Source: Antilocapra americana
Lineage: Eukaryota; Chordata; Mammalia; Artiodactyla; Antilocapridae
NCBI GenBank assembly: GCA_007570785.1
Contig: ML661885.1
Coordinates: forward strand, 19,607,247 to 19,671,246
Reading direction: 5' to 3'
Length of the DNA: 64,000 bases
The position numbers and the translations under genes were made by a program. A model generated the notes under the pieces. The model did no database searches, was not told the origin of the DNA, and worked only from the letters and a program-made list of their open reading frames with translations. Positions 1-10,849 of the stretch are shown here, one piece after another. The first letter of the stretch is position 1. Every line of letters starts with the position of its first letter.

Positions 1-2171
1 ACATTTCGGTTAACATAACCCACGTGTATTCCTGTAGCACAGATAATCCCCCTGCACACATTCTCAGAGAGACTGGAACAAAGAAGCAGCAATACAAACG
101 AGAGAACAATCCTGCTTGATTTTCCGTTGCAGTCATTTTATCAGGGACAAGGAATATTCCACAGTGGTGCCCAGATGAAGGCTGCATGCATTCCCCAGCA
201 TTGCATTGTAAAAGAAAATGAAAAACCTAATAGCATTTTGATGTATTCCAGTTAGGTTTTCCATTAAGAGAAAAAGGTGATATGTTCACACCATTTGTCA
301 GGAAAAGAAGAAATGAAGAAAATGTTGACAATTTCATTACGCTCTGGTTATGGGGTGATCTGAACTTACCTATTACAAGATAAAAAAACTATCCCAGATA
401 TTATTAGTTGAAAACATTATTGTTTATAGTTACTTTAACGTGTGCTACAACTATAGAGTTGATATAACTGCATGGTACTCAGATTTAAAAGGAGATATTT
501 TATATCATTTACAACCTTGCTCAAAAATTTGTATCCTTTTGAATGCTGTAGCATCACACCAAGTCACGCATTGCTGGACATTTCCCTGATAAATCCAGCC
601 TTTAAAAGAGGCTGTACAGATACCATAAAAATGCTTCTAAGTATATCATTCTTTTCTTGACCTATGTATTTATTCAGAAGATCATTTACTCCATTTCTCA
701 TAGTTTTTTCCCTTTCTTATTGACTATAGGACTCTTGGATTTTTCTGCTGAGAATATTTCCCTCGGGAGAACAGTAGCTATCCTTTTAAAATCAAAGTTT
801 AAAAAGTGAACATTTTTCCCAGGGTGCCAGAGAGACAAGTGGTAGGGTCAACCTGTTCAACTGGAAGTCAAGAACTGCACATTTAGCTTTCTTATCTTTC
901 TTTGGCTAATTATTATTAATTGTGATAATAATGCTGTTAATATTGTTGTAGATATGCCAAAACGCATTTAATAAAACACGACTTGATTCCGTGGTATTGG
1001 AAAGAATATTAAGTGCATCAGGGATCTGCTTGAGACCAGCAAAGCTTAAAAATATTAACCTGCATAAACACAAGAACCCTTTTCTTTCAATTTTTATTAA
1101 AATGACTAAATTATTTTCAAAAATCATAAAATAGTGAGAGTATTAAGTGCTTGGCCCCTGAGGATAATCGCATATGTTGATCACCACTCATAAAAATGTC
1201 CTAGCGCATGTTGCTATCTGTATGGCTGAGGCCTGGAGTACTAACCAGTACAGAGAGCATAGCGAGGTCTCCTCGGACAGTTGGGAAAAGCTGGTGAGTG
1301 AGGGAGTGAGATACAGGGTACTTAAGAAGCAGCAGAGAAGGAGGATGGCAGGGGAACTAAGCTGACTGGAAACTAATTTCAATTTCAGTATTTACTGTCA
1401 TATTCTATCTGATATTATAGTCTTTCAGCTTTATAATATTTGTGTAGTGAATCATGTTGGTATATTTAAATCTTATTTGGTGCTTATTTTCTAAGGGAAA
1501 TTATCAGACTCAGAGATTTCTAATCAAGAGGGGAAGTGAGAAAGCCCTCTAGTTCATCCACAGTGTTTATATGGGCTTTATGAGCCCCATTCAGAATTCA
1601 AGTATGGTACTTGCAGGGGCTGCTATGAAATATATCATTAGTTTTGTTTCCCAACCAACTGTGTAATTAATATTAAAATATTGACTTTGTTGCAAAGTAA
1701 AATACCATTATTTCAAGGAAAATTTTAATTCATAGCACTTTATTATATGGGTTTTCAAACATATGAGTTAAACACAAAATACAAAATTTAGGGTTTTTTT
1801 CTGAAACTATGATAGTAACAGTATGCATCACACACAAAAATAAATCATTTGCTCAACATCATAAAAGTGGTAAATGTTGACCTAGGAATTGTTTTCAAGT
1901 CAGTCTGACTAGATTTCTGATTATACTCAGTACATTTTATTCCTTTCCATAATACTATCTAGATTCCACTATGTAACAATTTAAACAAGCTTAAGAAAAA
2001 CAACTTTTCTAATAAGCAATTATAATGAAGCATCTATGGAAAAACTTAAATATTTTAAAAATATAGTCATTTGATATTTGTAACATTTTTGTTTTTCCTG
2101 TTTCTTTGGCGAAGTAAGTGTGAGTGGGAATCAAGTTAACCAATTAGGAGAAAACATAAAAAAAAAAAAAA
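1..2171. other. AT-rich unique sequence, no gene seen
   Basis: I recognise no gene or repeat family here. Open frames are 60-75 codons, the length expected by chance in AT-rich DNA. A slightly GC-richer patch at about 1200-1370 has short open frames on both strands, but no recognisable domain or convincing splice signals. A short poly-A run lies at about 2157-2172, just before the next SINE fragment. Confidence 0.6.
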
Positions 2172-2301
2172 AGGAAAGTAGGCAAATGGTACTACACTCC
2201 AGTATTCTTGCCTGGGAAAGCCCATGGACAGAGGAACCTGGTGGGCTACAGTCCATGGGGTAGTGAAGATTTGGACATGACTGAGCGACTAACATACTCA
2301 C
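2172..2301 (+). mobile_element. Bov-A/Bov-tA SINE, 3' part
   Basis: Sense-strand 3' half of a ruminant tRNA-derived SINE. It shows the hallmark 'ctccagtattcttgcctgg', then the 'cagaggaacctggtgggct' block and the terminal 'tgactgagcgactaac'. The tRNA-like 5' half is missing. It lies directly next to a BovB 3' end, a common arrangement because SINEs and BovB share 3'-end sequence. Confidence 0.85.
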
Positions 2302-2325
2302 CGACAAATTAGAGGAGACTGGCAT

Positions 2326-3494
2326 CAGTTCAGTTCAGTCACTCAGTGGTGTCCTAATCTTTGGGACCCCATGGACTGCGGCACATCAGGCTTCCCTGTC
2401 CGTCACCAACTCCTAGAGTTTACTCAAATTCATGTCCATTGAGTCGGTGATGTTATCTAGCCATCTCACCCTTTTTCATCCCCTTCTCCTCCCACCTTCA
2501 ATCTTTCCCAGCATTAGGGTCTTTTCTAGTGAGTGAATTCTTCACAACAGGAGGCCAAAGTATTGAAGCTTCAGATTCAGCATCAGGCCTTCCAATGAAT
2601 ATTCAGGACTGATTTCCTTTAAAATTGACTGGTTTGATCTCCTTGCAGTCCAAGGGACTCTCCAGAGTCCAAAACCACAGTTCAAAAGCATCAATTCTTC
2701 TTTGCACTCAGCTTTCTTTATAGTCCAACTCCCACATCTATACATGACTACTGGAAAGACCACAGCTTTGACTAGATGGACTTTGTTGGCAAAATAATGT
2801 CTCTGCTTTTTAGTATGCTGTTTGGGTTGGTCATAGCTTTTCTTCCAAGGAGCAAGTGTCTTTTAATTTCATGGCTGCAGTCACCATCTGCAGTGATTTC
2901 GGAGCCCCAAAAAATAGTCTGTCACTGTTTCCATCGTTTCCCCATCCATTTGCCATGAAGTGATGGGACCAGATGCCATGATCTTCATCTTTTGAATGTT
3001 GAGTTTTAAGCCAACATTTTCACTCCCCTCTTTCACTTTCATCAAGAGGCTCTTTTGTTCTTCTTCTCTTTCTGCCGTAAGGGTGATGTCATCTGCATAT
3101 CTGAGGTTATTGATATTTCTCCTGTAAATCTCAATTCCAGCCTGTGCTTCATCCAGCCCAGCCTTTCTCATGATGTACTCTGCATATAAGTTAAATAAGC
3201 AGGGTGACAATATACAGTATTGATGTACTCTTTTCCCTATTTGGAACCAATCTTCTATTGTTCATGTCCAGTTCTAACTGTTGCTTCTTGACCCGCAGGC
3301 AGATTTCTCAGGATATAGGTCAGGTGGTCTGGTATTCCCATCTCTTTAAGAATTTTTCACAGGTTGTTATGATCCACACAGTCAAAGGCTTTGGCATAGT
3401 CAATAAAGCAGAAGTAGATTTTTTTTTTCTGGAACTCTCTTGCTTTCTAGATGATACAATGGATGTTGGCAATTTGATCTCTGGTTCCTCTGCC
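2326..3494 (-). mobile_element. BovB LINE (RTE class), 5'-truncated, antisense
   Basis: A 3'-terminal BovB copy on the minus strand. Its 3' end is the '(ttcag)n ... cactcag' block at 2326; it runs back into the reverse transcriptase domain and stops near 3494. Read on the minus strand, 3210 to 2881 encodes a remnant with 'MSPCLFNLYAEYIM' (RT motif B region) and the catalytic 'YADD' at about 3099-3088. BovB is a non-LTR retrotransposon spread through ruminants and, by published work, horizontally transferred between vertebrates. This copy lacks the endonuclease and has premature stops and frameshifts, so it is dead. I saw no clear target-site duplication. Confidence 0.92.
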
Positions 3495-3719
3495 GAAGGT
3501 CAAAAACCAAATATTTATCACGTGTTAGCATCACTGATATTATGTGAGAAAAACTCTGTTAGACCAGAATTGAAAATTATAATGTGTTCCTTTTCCCAGA
3601 ACCTTCACCTAAAGGAACTCAAATGTTGCACAGTCAGGACAAAATCCTATCTTTGTGACAAACTCTTTAATGTCTCAGTTTCTCAGCTGAATCTTCAGGG
3701 TTCTTATTATCTTAAAAGT

Positions 3720-3930
3720 TGTGCTTATTCGCTCAGTCATGTCTGACTCTCTGCAACCCCATGGATCATATCCTGCCAAGTTCTTTCATCCATGGGGATT
3801 CTCCATGGCAAGAATACACTAGAGTGGATTATCATGCCCTCCTCCAGGGGATTTTCCCAACTCAGGGATCAAACCCAGGTCTCCCACATTGCAGGTGGAC
3901 TCTTTACCAGCTGAGCTACCAAGGAAACTC
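3720..3930 (-). mobile_element. Bov-tA SINE, near full length, antisense
   Basis: A near-complete ruminant SINE in reverse orientation. It opens with the Bov-A end ('cgctcagtcatgtctgac'), passes through the 'gggattctcc...gcaagaatac' block, and ends with the tRNA-derived region ('caggtctcccacattgcag', 'tttaccagctgagctacc', the reversed A/B-box region). It carries scattered substitutions. Confidence 0.9.
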
Positions 3931-5080
3931 ATTTTAAAAATTAGCTTGTGCTAATTTGAACATTTATTTAATTTATAACACTTTTAGTTGAATTTTCTCT
4001 GATGCAACTCTGCACTTAAAGGTTGAGTCTTTAAACTGATTTTAAATGCAGTGCTATCACAAAAAGTATACTTCCAGAGTATTCTCTTTCTTGAAGCAAA
4101 TAAGCAGTAAGACAAGTTAATGAAAGAGTTTTTCTCATGATCTATTTTCTTCAAAAATAAAGTTATGATTGTTTTACTCTCAAAGAATACAAGAGAAATA
4201 GAGAGAGAGAAGGAAGGATAAAGAAAAATGGCACATCCTAGAGTCTCTTAACTCTTTCTGTAAAGAAGAAATATACGTACATACTCAAAGATGAGTTCAT
4301 GTGACTCTCAACATTTTTCATCAGCTTATATACTCTGTTCTTGTGCTTCACATGTAAGGAGGTCATTGATGTAGTTTGTGCTAATTGTTTTAGTGTCCCA
4401 TCAGTTAATGGCCTTTTTCTTTCTCAAAAAAAAGGCATAGATCAGACAAAATACTAAAAAATAATTTCTTTATGAAGAAATTAATTTAGCACATGGAACT
4501 TAAAAGCCATTTATCAACTTTAAAGACTTTTGAAGTAGAACATCAGGACTAATACAAATGACTGCTGGATCAAGTCAAAATAATGACAAGCTCTAAATAA
4601 AAGGTTAGATTTCACAAGGGATAAAATTGACCAATGCTACTTGAGTTCCTTGGGTATCCTCATGCCAAGGAAATACCTCTAATTGTCAAATTGTGCTGGA
4701 ATTTTCACAAGACAAGAAGTTGAATCTAGGAGTCTAACTTTGTGTGAGGTTGTGAAATGTTTGGCTAAACCAATGGGTGTTGCCAGATTTTCTCCAGTCG
4801 ATGACCAGAACACCTAACAGAAAACCTAAGGCTTAGATCAGCAATTCACTAATTTACAAGTATGTTCCTCTGAATGAACAGTAAACACAACTTTCAGAAA
4901 CATATCTATTTGCAGACATAAATAATAAATCATTTCTAACAGCTAAATTGAGCTTCACACATATTTGGACAATGTCAACCTAGGTATTCAGATTTCTAAC
5001 AACAGTCTATTTGTATAATATGCCCCAAGGCACCTTTGGAGTAAACTCATTGGAATCTTAATACCAAGGAATTAGTTTGT
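3931..5080. other. AT-rich unique sequence
   Basis: No gene or recognisable repeat is seen, apart from short purine-rich simple sequence at about 4194-4225 (GA-rich). Confidence 0.55.
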
Positions 5081-5387
5081 CAGTCAGTCTTAAAGGAAAT
5101 CAATCCTGGATATTCGTTGGAAGGACTGATGCTGAAGCTGAAGCTTGACTCCTTCAGCCACTTGATAAAAAGAGCTGATGCATTGGAAAAGATCCTGATG
5201 CTGGGAAAGACTGAAGGCAAAGGAGAGGGGAGCAGTAGAGGATGGGATGGTTAGATAGCATCACCTATTCAATGTTCATGAATTTGAGCAAACTCTGGCA
5301 GATAGTGAAGGACAGGAAAGCCTGGAATGCTTCAGTCCATGGGGGTCTTAAAGAGTATGACACAATTTAGTGACTGAACAACAACAA
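5081..5387 (+). mobile_element. BovB 3'-end fragment
   Basis: The last ~300 bp of BovB in sense orientation, from the 'taaaggaaatcaatcctgga' block through 'ggaaaagatcctgatgctgg' to the 3' tail 'gtgactgaacaacaacaa'. It is heavily 5'-truncated, as is typical of target-primed reverse transcription. No coding sequence remains. Confidence 0.88.
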
Positions 5388-5814
5388 GGGATTCCCAGAT
5401 GGTGGTTGTGGTTTAGTCAAGTCGTGTAAAACTCTTGCGACCCCATGGACTCTAGCCCACCAGGCTTCTCTGTCCATGGGATTCTCCAGGCAAGAAGATT
5501 GGAGTGGGTTGCTATTTCCTTCGCTGGGGGATCTTCCCAACCCAGTAATCGAACCCTGGTCTTCTGAATTGCAGTTAGATTCTTTATGGACTGAACTACG
5601 GAAGCCTCAAATCCCAGGACACTCAGCGGTAGAGAATCTCCCTGCTAATGCTCGAGTGACAGGAAATGTGTGTTCGAGCCCTCGTTTGGGAAGATCCCCT
5701 GGAGGAGGAAATGGCAACCCACTCCAATCTTCTTGCCTGGAGAATCCTATGAACAGAGGAGCCTGGAGGCTACAGTTCACAGAGTTGCAAAAAGTCAGAC
5801 ACGGCTAAGTGAAT
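5388..5814 (+). mobile_element. Bov-tA SINE (sense) split by an antisense SINE
   Basis: A sense Bov-tA whose first bases (about 5388-5398) are separated from the rest (5612-5814) by an antisense SINE. The right part begins 'tcccaggacactcagcgg' and continues through the tRNA-like region, 'ttgggaagatcccctgga' and 'cttgcctggagaatcc' to the Bov-A end. The short direct repeat 'tcccag' at 5393-5398 and 5612-5617 is consistent with a target-site duplication made by the inner insertion. Confidence 0.8.
5402..5610 (-). mobile_element. Bov-tA SINE nested antisense in another SINE
   Basis: A full-length reverse-orientation SINE, from 'gtttagtcaagtcgtg' through 'ccatgggattctccaggc' to the tRNA-like end at 'ctttatggactgaactac'. 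It sits within the first bases of the sense SINE at 5388-5814, so the pair forms a potential long hairpin. Confidence 0.85.
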
Positions 5815-6109
5815 GAACATTCAGGCAAACGACAGATCACCAATTATGTTCTGAGGTAACAAGAAGGTTGAATTGAGGCACAGGTCACCTCAAAAAAAAA
5901 ATCATCAAGATGAAAGGAAAATAAAATTTAAATGTAGCCCACAGATCTTCGGTCTCAAATACAACTACCCATTTAAAATAAGGCCATAGTTTCTACCCAC
6001 AGGTGTTTGCTTAGCTGTTCTGAGGAGTTTTCAAAATCTTTTTGCAGTTACATGTGTTGATGACTTTTTTCTTCCTCTCCTACTCTTCCTCCAATTTGTC
6101 TGCATGGGT

Positions 6110-6233
6110 GCATGAGTCTTAAGTCACTTGCCATGTCCGACTTTCTGTGACCCTATGGATAGTAGCCCACCAGTCTCGTCTGTCCATTGGATTCTCCAGG
6201 CAAGAATACTGGAGTAGATTGTCATGCCCTCCT
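6110..6233 (-). mobile_element. Bov-tA SINE, truncated antisense
   Basis: The reverse Bov-A part ('ccatgtccgactttctgtg', 'attctccaggcaagaatac', 'atgccctcct'), ending before the tRNA-derived half. Confidence 0.85.
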
Positions 6234-6437
6234 CTGCATATTCTTGAGCAAATCCAGTTGGAACCCGCAGATGCTGCCACAACATATCTTGGGATCTTTA
6301 ATGTGTGTTTCTGTTATATTCTAAGACTCCCAGAGTACTATATATTAGAGAACATAGGAAAGAATAGTCTTCACTTCATATCCAAGGATGCAAAATCGAG
6401 GTTTCATATGCATGAATATGACTGTACTCATCGTATG

Positions 6438-6524
6438 AAGCCATTTTATATAATGGGGACTTTGGTATCTGCAGAATCTTCCAGAACCAGTTCTTCATGG
6501 ATACTGAGGGATGACTGGACTAAG
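6438..6524 (+). mobile_element. MER2-like (Tigger) DNA transposon fragment
   Basis: The block 'ggggactttggtatctgcag' followed by 'ccagaaccag' and 'ggatactgagggatgact' resembles the terminal inverted-repeat end of MER2, a non-autonomous Tc1/mariner-Tigger element old in mammals. CpG positions of the consensus appear here as TG/CA, as expected for an old copy. The region between the preceding SINE and this block (6234-6437) may be part of the same element but is not clear. Assigned from remembered consensus. Confidence 0.5.
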
Positions 6525-8611
6525 TTCTGAAGAGAGAGAGAGAGAAATAATGCTTTGGCTTCTGAATGCTCTTGATTAGTTTCATGTTCATCTGCCTCTA
6601 ACTTCAATTCTATAGTGAATTTAAATCCACTCCAAGAGTGCTATAAAAGATATCTATTTTCTACTTTCCCTTTTTTCAGCCCAATATCTCACTGCTATCA
6701 TGAAAGAACATCATCTGTCTTCATCTAGCTGCCAAACAAGCCTTCTCTGCATATATAGATATATAGAAACAAATTCTGGCACTTGTTTGAAAGGAAAAGG
6801 AGGTGATACAGTCTAAACTAGTGAATGGAGAGTCAAATGCAACTTGTGATTCAAGAATAAAAATATATCTTTAGTAAAGAATAACTTGGTCCATAGAATG
6901 AATATTATAGATATGTTAAGACTTACTCTTCAACCAAAACATTTGCAGATTGAGATATGAACCCATTATCTCTGTGTCTAAATCTGTTATTTTCTTCTTT
7001 GAAACATTTAAAAAATATACTACTCACTTTACTGACTTAAAAATATGACAATAAACAGAATTTAATTTTTGACTGATTATAAAATATTATTTCATTCATA
7101 TTACCATAATAAAGAGATAACTTTAGGAGACTCCACATCAGCAGTTTTTTTTTTCTTTAGTCAAATAGCATTCAGCTAATGTTGTAAACTTTCTTAACAT
7201 AAGTTTATGTAAGAAATCACAAATTGTTTCTCTTTCTGTGGTAATATGCTGCCCACAGATGTTTCCTCTGAACCACACTGAAAAATTCAGAATAAATAAC
7301 CAGAATATTCAAAATGAGAAAATGGGGAAGAACTTCTGGAATGATGGAGTAATGACTTCTAAAAAATTCATTCTTGCACAGAAGCAATCAGAAAAGTGGA
7401 AAAATTGTCAAAATTAACTTCTTTAGAACCTTGGAAATTACTAGAAGCTTGCAAAAGTTCTAAGAATTCTTTTTATAAGAAAAACAAATGACTCTCTGTA
7501 AGAAGATGAACACTGAGACATTTTAACTTGTCCTATTTTCACCTTTTTCTCTCTAACTTCACGGGAGTCTTGAAAACCAAGCCTTTCAACAAAGATAGAC
7601 GTGAAAGTGAGTACCCACTAGTCACTACAGAAAGAAATAGGATTAGACACCATCCCCTCCCCCCACAACCGCATCACCAGAAAATTGTCATTATTTGGCA
7701 TTTCTATAGTTTCTTGAAAAGCACTATCTTTATTAGATCTAATGCAGAACTTGTTCAGAGGGAACGGTTCTTCTTACAGAGAGTTGGTCAAAACAAAACA
7801 AAACAGGCAATAGTTTACCATCAGATGCCTGCAGTGGCAATATAGGAAGGGAAATAAGAGGCTGACCAAAACACTTAAAAAGAATTGCTAGGAAATAAGA
7901 TACCCACACATGTCTTTGGAACAGTTTGACATACTCTTGTAGATACAGAATTGCTTGCCAATATGTAAGGCATTATATACATGCCCGAGAAAGCCCTGAC
8001 AAGGCCTTTATCTTTCATTTCTGGCTTAGCCTCAAGACTCTGCCCAAGCAGGAAGAACTTTAAACTGACGGAATGACAGAGGTGTGCCCCAACACACACA
8101 GAGGTCATTGGTGATAGGTTAGGAGTCTTAAAGTTTCAAGGCATTAAGAAAATCTCAGTCAAACATTAGATCACTACTAAGCTATCAAAGTAGAGCTTTT
8201 AATGGTTATACATGGCAAACATATTGGCTTGAAATCAGTTTAAAGAGGCAATTATAAAAACTGATGGGAATAAAAAGTCAAGAGCATAGAGCAACAGAAA
8301 CTTTTAAAGAGGGGAGGAAAACTAACCTCCAGATTTATCATATTACATTATTTAAAATTCCAGTCTCAACAAGTGCAGAAATGATGCATACAAATAAATA
8401 GGAAAGTATTGCCCATGTCTGGGTGAGGGGAGGGGAAGGGAGGATCAATAGAAATAGTCTTTGAGGAAGCCCAGATGATGCCCTTACTACACATGACTTT
8501 AAATTGGCTATGATAAAAATAATCAAGAAACTATGGCTAAAGATCACTTAAATTAAGAATACTCCTTATTCCTCCCGAAAACAGCAACAAAAAACCTATT
8601 AGAACTCTGAC
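6525..8611. other. AT-rich unique sequence
   Basis: A short (GA)n tract lies at about 6531-6546. Nothing else is recognised: open frames up to 105 codons (7528-7845, +) have no domain and biased low-complexity content. The last ~100 bases may contain degraded L1 leading into the following L1M fragment. Confidence 0.55.
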
Positions 8612-8981
8612 AATAACAAGTGTTGGCAAGATGTAGAGAAATTGGAACCGTAGTACATTGCTTGTGGGATTGTAAAATGAAGCAGACATTTTGGAAAAGA
8701 GTTTGGCAGTTCTTCAAAATGTTAAGCACAGAGTTATCATATTACACAGAAATTCTACTCAGGTGTATAACCAAGAAACATTAAAACATATGTCCATACA
8801 AAAACTTGTGTAAGAATACACACACCAGCAAAATAGTCCAAAGTGGAAGCAATTCAAATGTCCATGAACTGATGAATGGATGAAAACAGTGGTATATCTG
8901 TAAATAATATATTATTGAACAATAAATGATGAAATACTGATACATGCTATAGTATAAATGGATTTTTAAGACATTGTGTTA

Positions 8982-9595
8982 AGATGCAGTGAGTCTGAAG
9001 GATTTCAAGGCTGATCCAGAGAAAATCATGACTATGCATTTCTAGCAACAGATAATGAGCTTTCTATGGGCAATGTTTTGATGGATTTGCATCTGGAGGT
9101 GGGATGGGGAAAAAAATCCTTCACAGTATGAAACTTGTCAGAGGCTATGGTATGAAGACTATCAACAAAAAGAGGAAAACAGCAAGACTACTCACAGAGG
9201 AGAAGAGTGGGGAACTCACAGAGGAAAGAAGAATCAGAGAGACTTTTATGTGTCTAAGTGATGTCGTTCCACAGGGCCATAGAATGGGGAGAGTCTGGAT
9301 CTCTGAAGGGCAACAATGGTTTGATGTCACCATAGTCCTGGAGTTTATCTTATCTATGGCTAGTAGATGTTGACTGAAGATTCTTTAGGCCAGAAATACC
9401 TGAAGGACAAGAGTGGCTGCTTTATGGCTGAAAATCTGCTTATTTGAACTTTACTTAAAAATCTGGATGTGTAACAATTTGAGTTTGAAGTCAGTGAACT
9501 TTTGAGCTGACAGGTGCTACTATGAAGAAGCCAACAACACAAGAATCATTTACAGAAGCCATCTTTGGTTCATGTATATAACATAAACAGAAAAA
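8982..9595. other. ~0.6 kb unidentified insert inside L1M
   Basis: This sequence interrupts the L1M tail and matches no family I recognise. A 'gtta' at 8978-8981 and at about 9596-9599 could be a short target-site duplication. It starts 'agatgcagtgag' and ends with a short A run ('acagaaaaa'). The plus strand has an 89-codon open frame at 9104-9373 with no recognisable motif. Possible identities are a degraded ERV LTR, a processed-pseudogene 3' end or another old repeat. Confidence 0.5.
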
Positions 9596-9804
9596 GTTAT
9601 TAATGAAAGACTACATATTATATAATTCCATTTATATAAAATATCTATAATGATCAATCTCATAGAGAGAGAAAATAGGTTAGTGGTTGCCATTGCCATG
9701 AACTGTGTGAAGAGAGAAATGGAATTGATTCTAATGGGTACACAATTTCATTTGGTGTGATGAAAATGTTCTAAAATTTGATAGTGGTGATGGTTGCACA
9801 ACAA

Positions 9805-9867
9805 AGTGTTGGTTGCTCAGTCATGTCTGACTCTTTGCAACCCCAGGGACTGTAGCCCACCAGGGTA
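9805..9867 (-). mobile_element. Bov-A fragment inside L1M
   Basis: A short reverse Bov-A piece ('ggttgctcagtcatgtctga', 'gactgtagcccaccaggg') interrupts the last ~150 bp of the L1M tail, which resumes at about 9868. Confidence 0.8.
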
Positions 9868-9960
9868 CAATACAACCAAATATACTGCCAAAGAGTGCAT
9901 TTTGAAATTTAAAACAATGCATTTTATGATATGTTAATTATGTGTCAATAAAACTGTTAC

Positions 9961-10849
9961 ATAAAGCGAATTCTAAAAGTTCATATTTCAATTTTTTTTT
10001 GTTTTTTTTTTAGCTGGTACCTGAATAGTAATTCCAAAAATTGGCATGGACTTCATATTCATGCCCTCTTTAAGTGTGACATCTTCTCAGCTTTCTACAG
10101 TGTCCAATTAGCCTTGCTTTACCTATTTATGTTAACCACCTGTCTTCTTTACATACCTGAGTTTGTAATTTTTGGTCTATGTACTCTAACTTTTCCTCCT
10201 TTTAGTTCTTCTTACCTTTTTTAGGAAAAAAATTTTTTTTTTAACATTTTATACTCTCTTACTGCCAACTATTACTTTCATGGTTTCTGCCATATTGTAT
10301 CATTCAGTAATATAATTTTACTTTAACAGCATCACAACAAAAGGTCAGAAAGTTATGTGAATTTTACAATCACTATATTTATTTTTAAAAATATCTTTAA
10401 TATTTCTTAGCAAAACAGCATTGAATTGCACTGCAAAATAACACTTTAATGATATCTTTGTAATGAATTTATAGCAAGATACCTTACTTTCTTCCCTTTG
10501 GTTCAGCATCAGTTCAAACCCATTTAACTGAACATTTGTGACTATAAAATAAAAAAAAAAATAATAAAGTAGTAAGGCTGTAAGAAGAATGAAATAAATT
10601 ATACGTGAGTTAGAATGATTAGATTTTATGAAAGAAGACTGAAAGTGCCAGACAATTTGACATGAGTAAAGTGAATACATCAAATGGTCCATCATCATTA
10701 TTAATCAATCAAAATATAGAAAGTGAAAAACAAGTGACTTTCCTCCTTCTTAGATTGAAGTAGCAGTGCCTTTCATTTCTTCTACTATCTCAAGTGCATA
10801 TTAAATACCTTCTTTCCTATCACATATTCTCCAGTAACAAGACTCTATG
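9961..10849. other. AT-rich unique sequence
   Basis: Contains T-rich stretches (about 9989-10012 and 10228-10243) and an A-rich run at about 10549-10562. No gene or named repeat is recognised. A 117-codon minus-strand open frame (10698-10345) has no known domain and is A/T-driven. Confidence 0.5.

Larger units (their letters stand above)
8612..9960 (+). mobile_element. Old L1M 3' end, split in two
   Basis: An ancient L1 tail in sense orientation. Part one (8612-8981) matches the end of ORF2 and the following region: 'caagtgttggcaagatgtag', 'tgggattgtaaaatg', 'caaatgtccatgaactgatg'. Part two (about 9596-9960) continues with 'ataattccatttatat', 'ggttagtggttgcca', 'gtggtgatggttgcaca' and the terminal 'gtgtcaataaaactgtt'. 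Between them lies an unrelated ~0.6 kb insert, and a Bov-A fragment sits near the end. Many stops make it non-coding. Confidence 0.8.

Noticed and set aside
1174..1365. GC-richer patch with overlapping frames on both strands
   Set aside because: Considered as a possible exon, but there is no homology I recognise, no convincing acceptor/donor pair, and frames are only 63-64 codons.
3204..3746. 180-codon plus-strand open frame
   Set aside because: Mostly antisense BovB reverse transcriptase text (to about 3494) running into unique sequence; an accidental frame.
5388..5814. Long palindrome, considered as a DNA transposon or origin-like hairpin
   Set aside because: Fully explained by two Bov-tA SINEs in opposite orientation.
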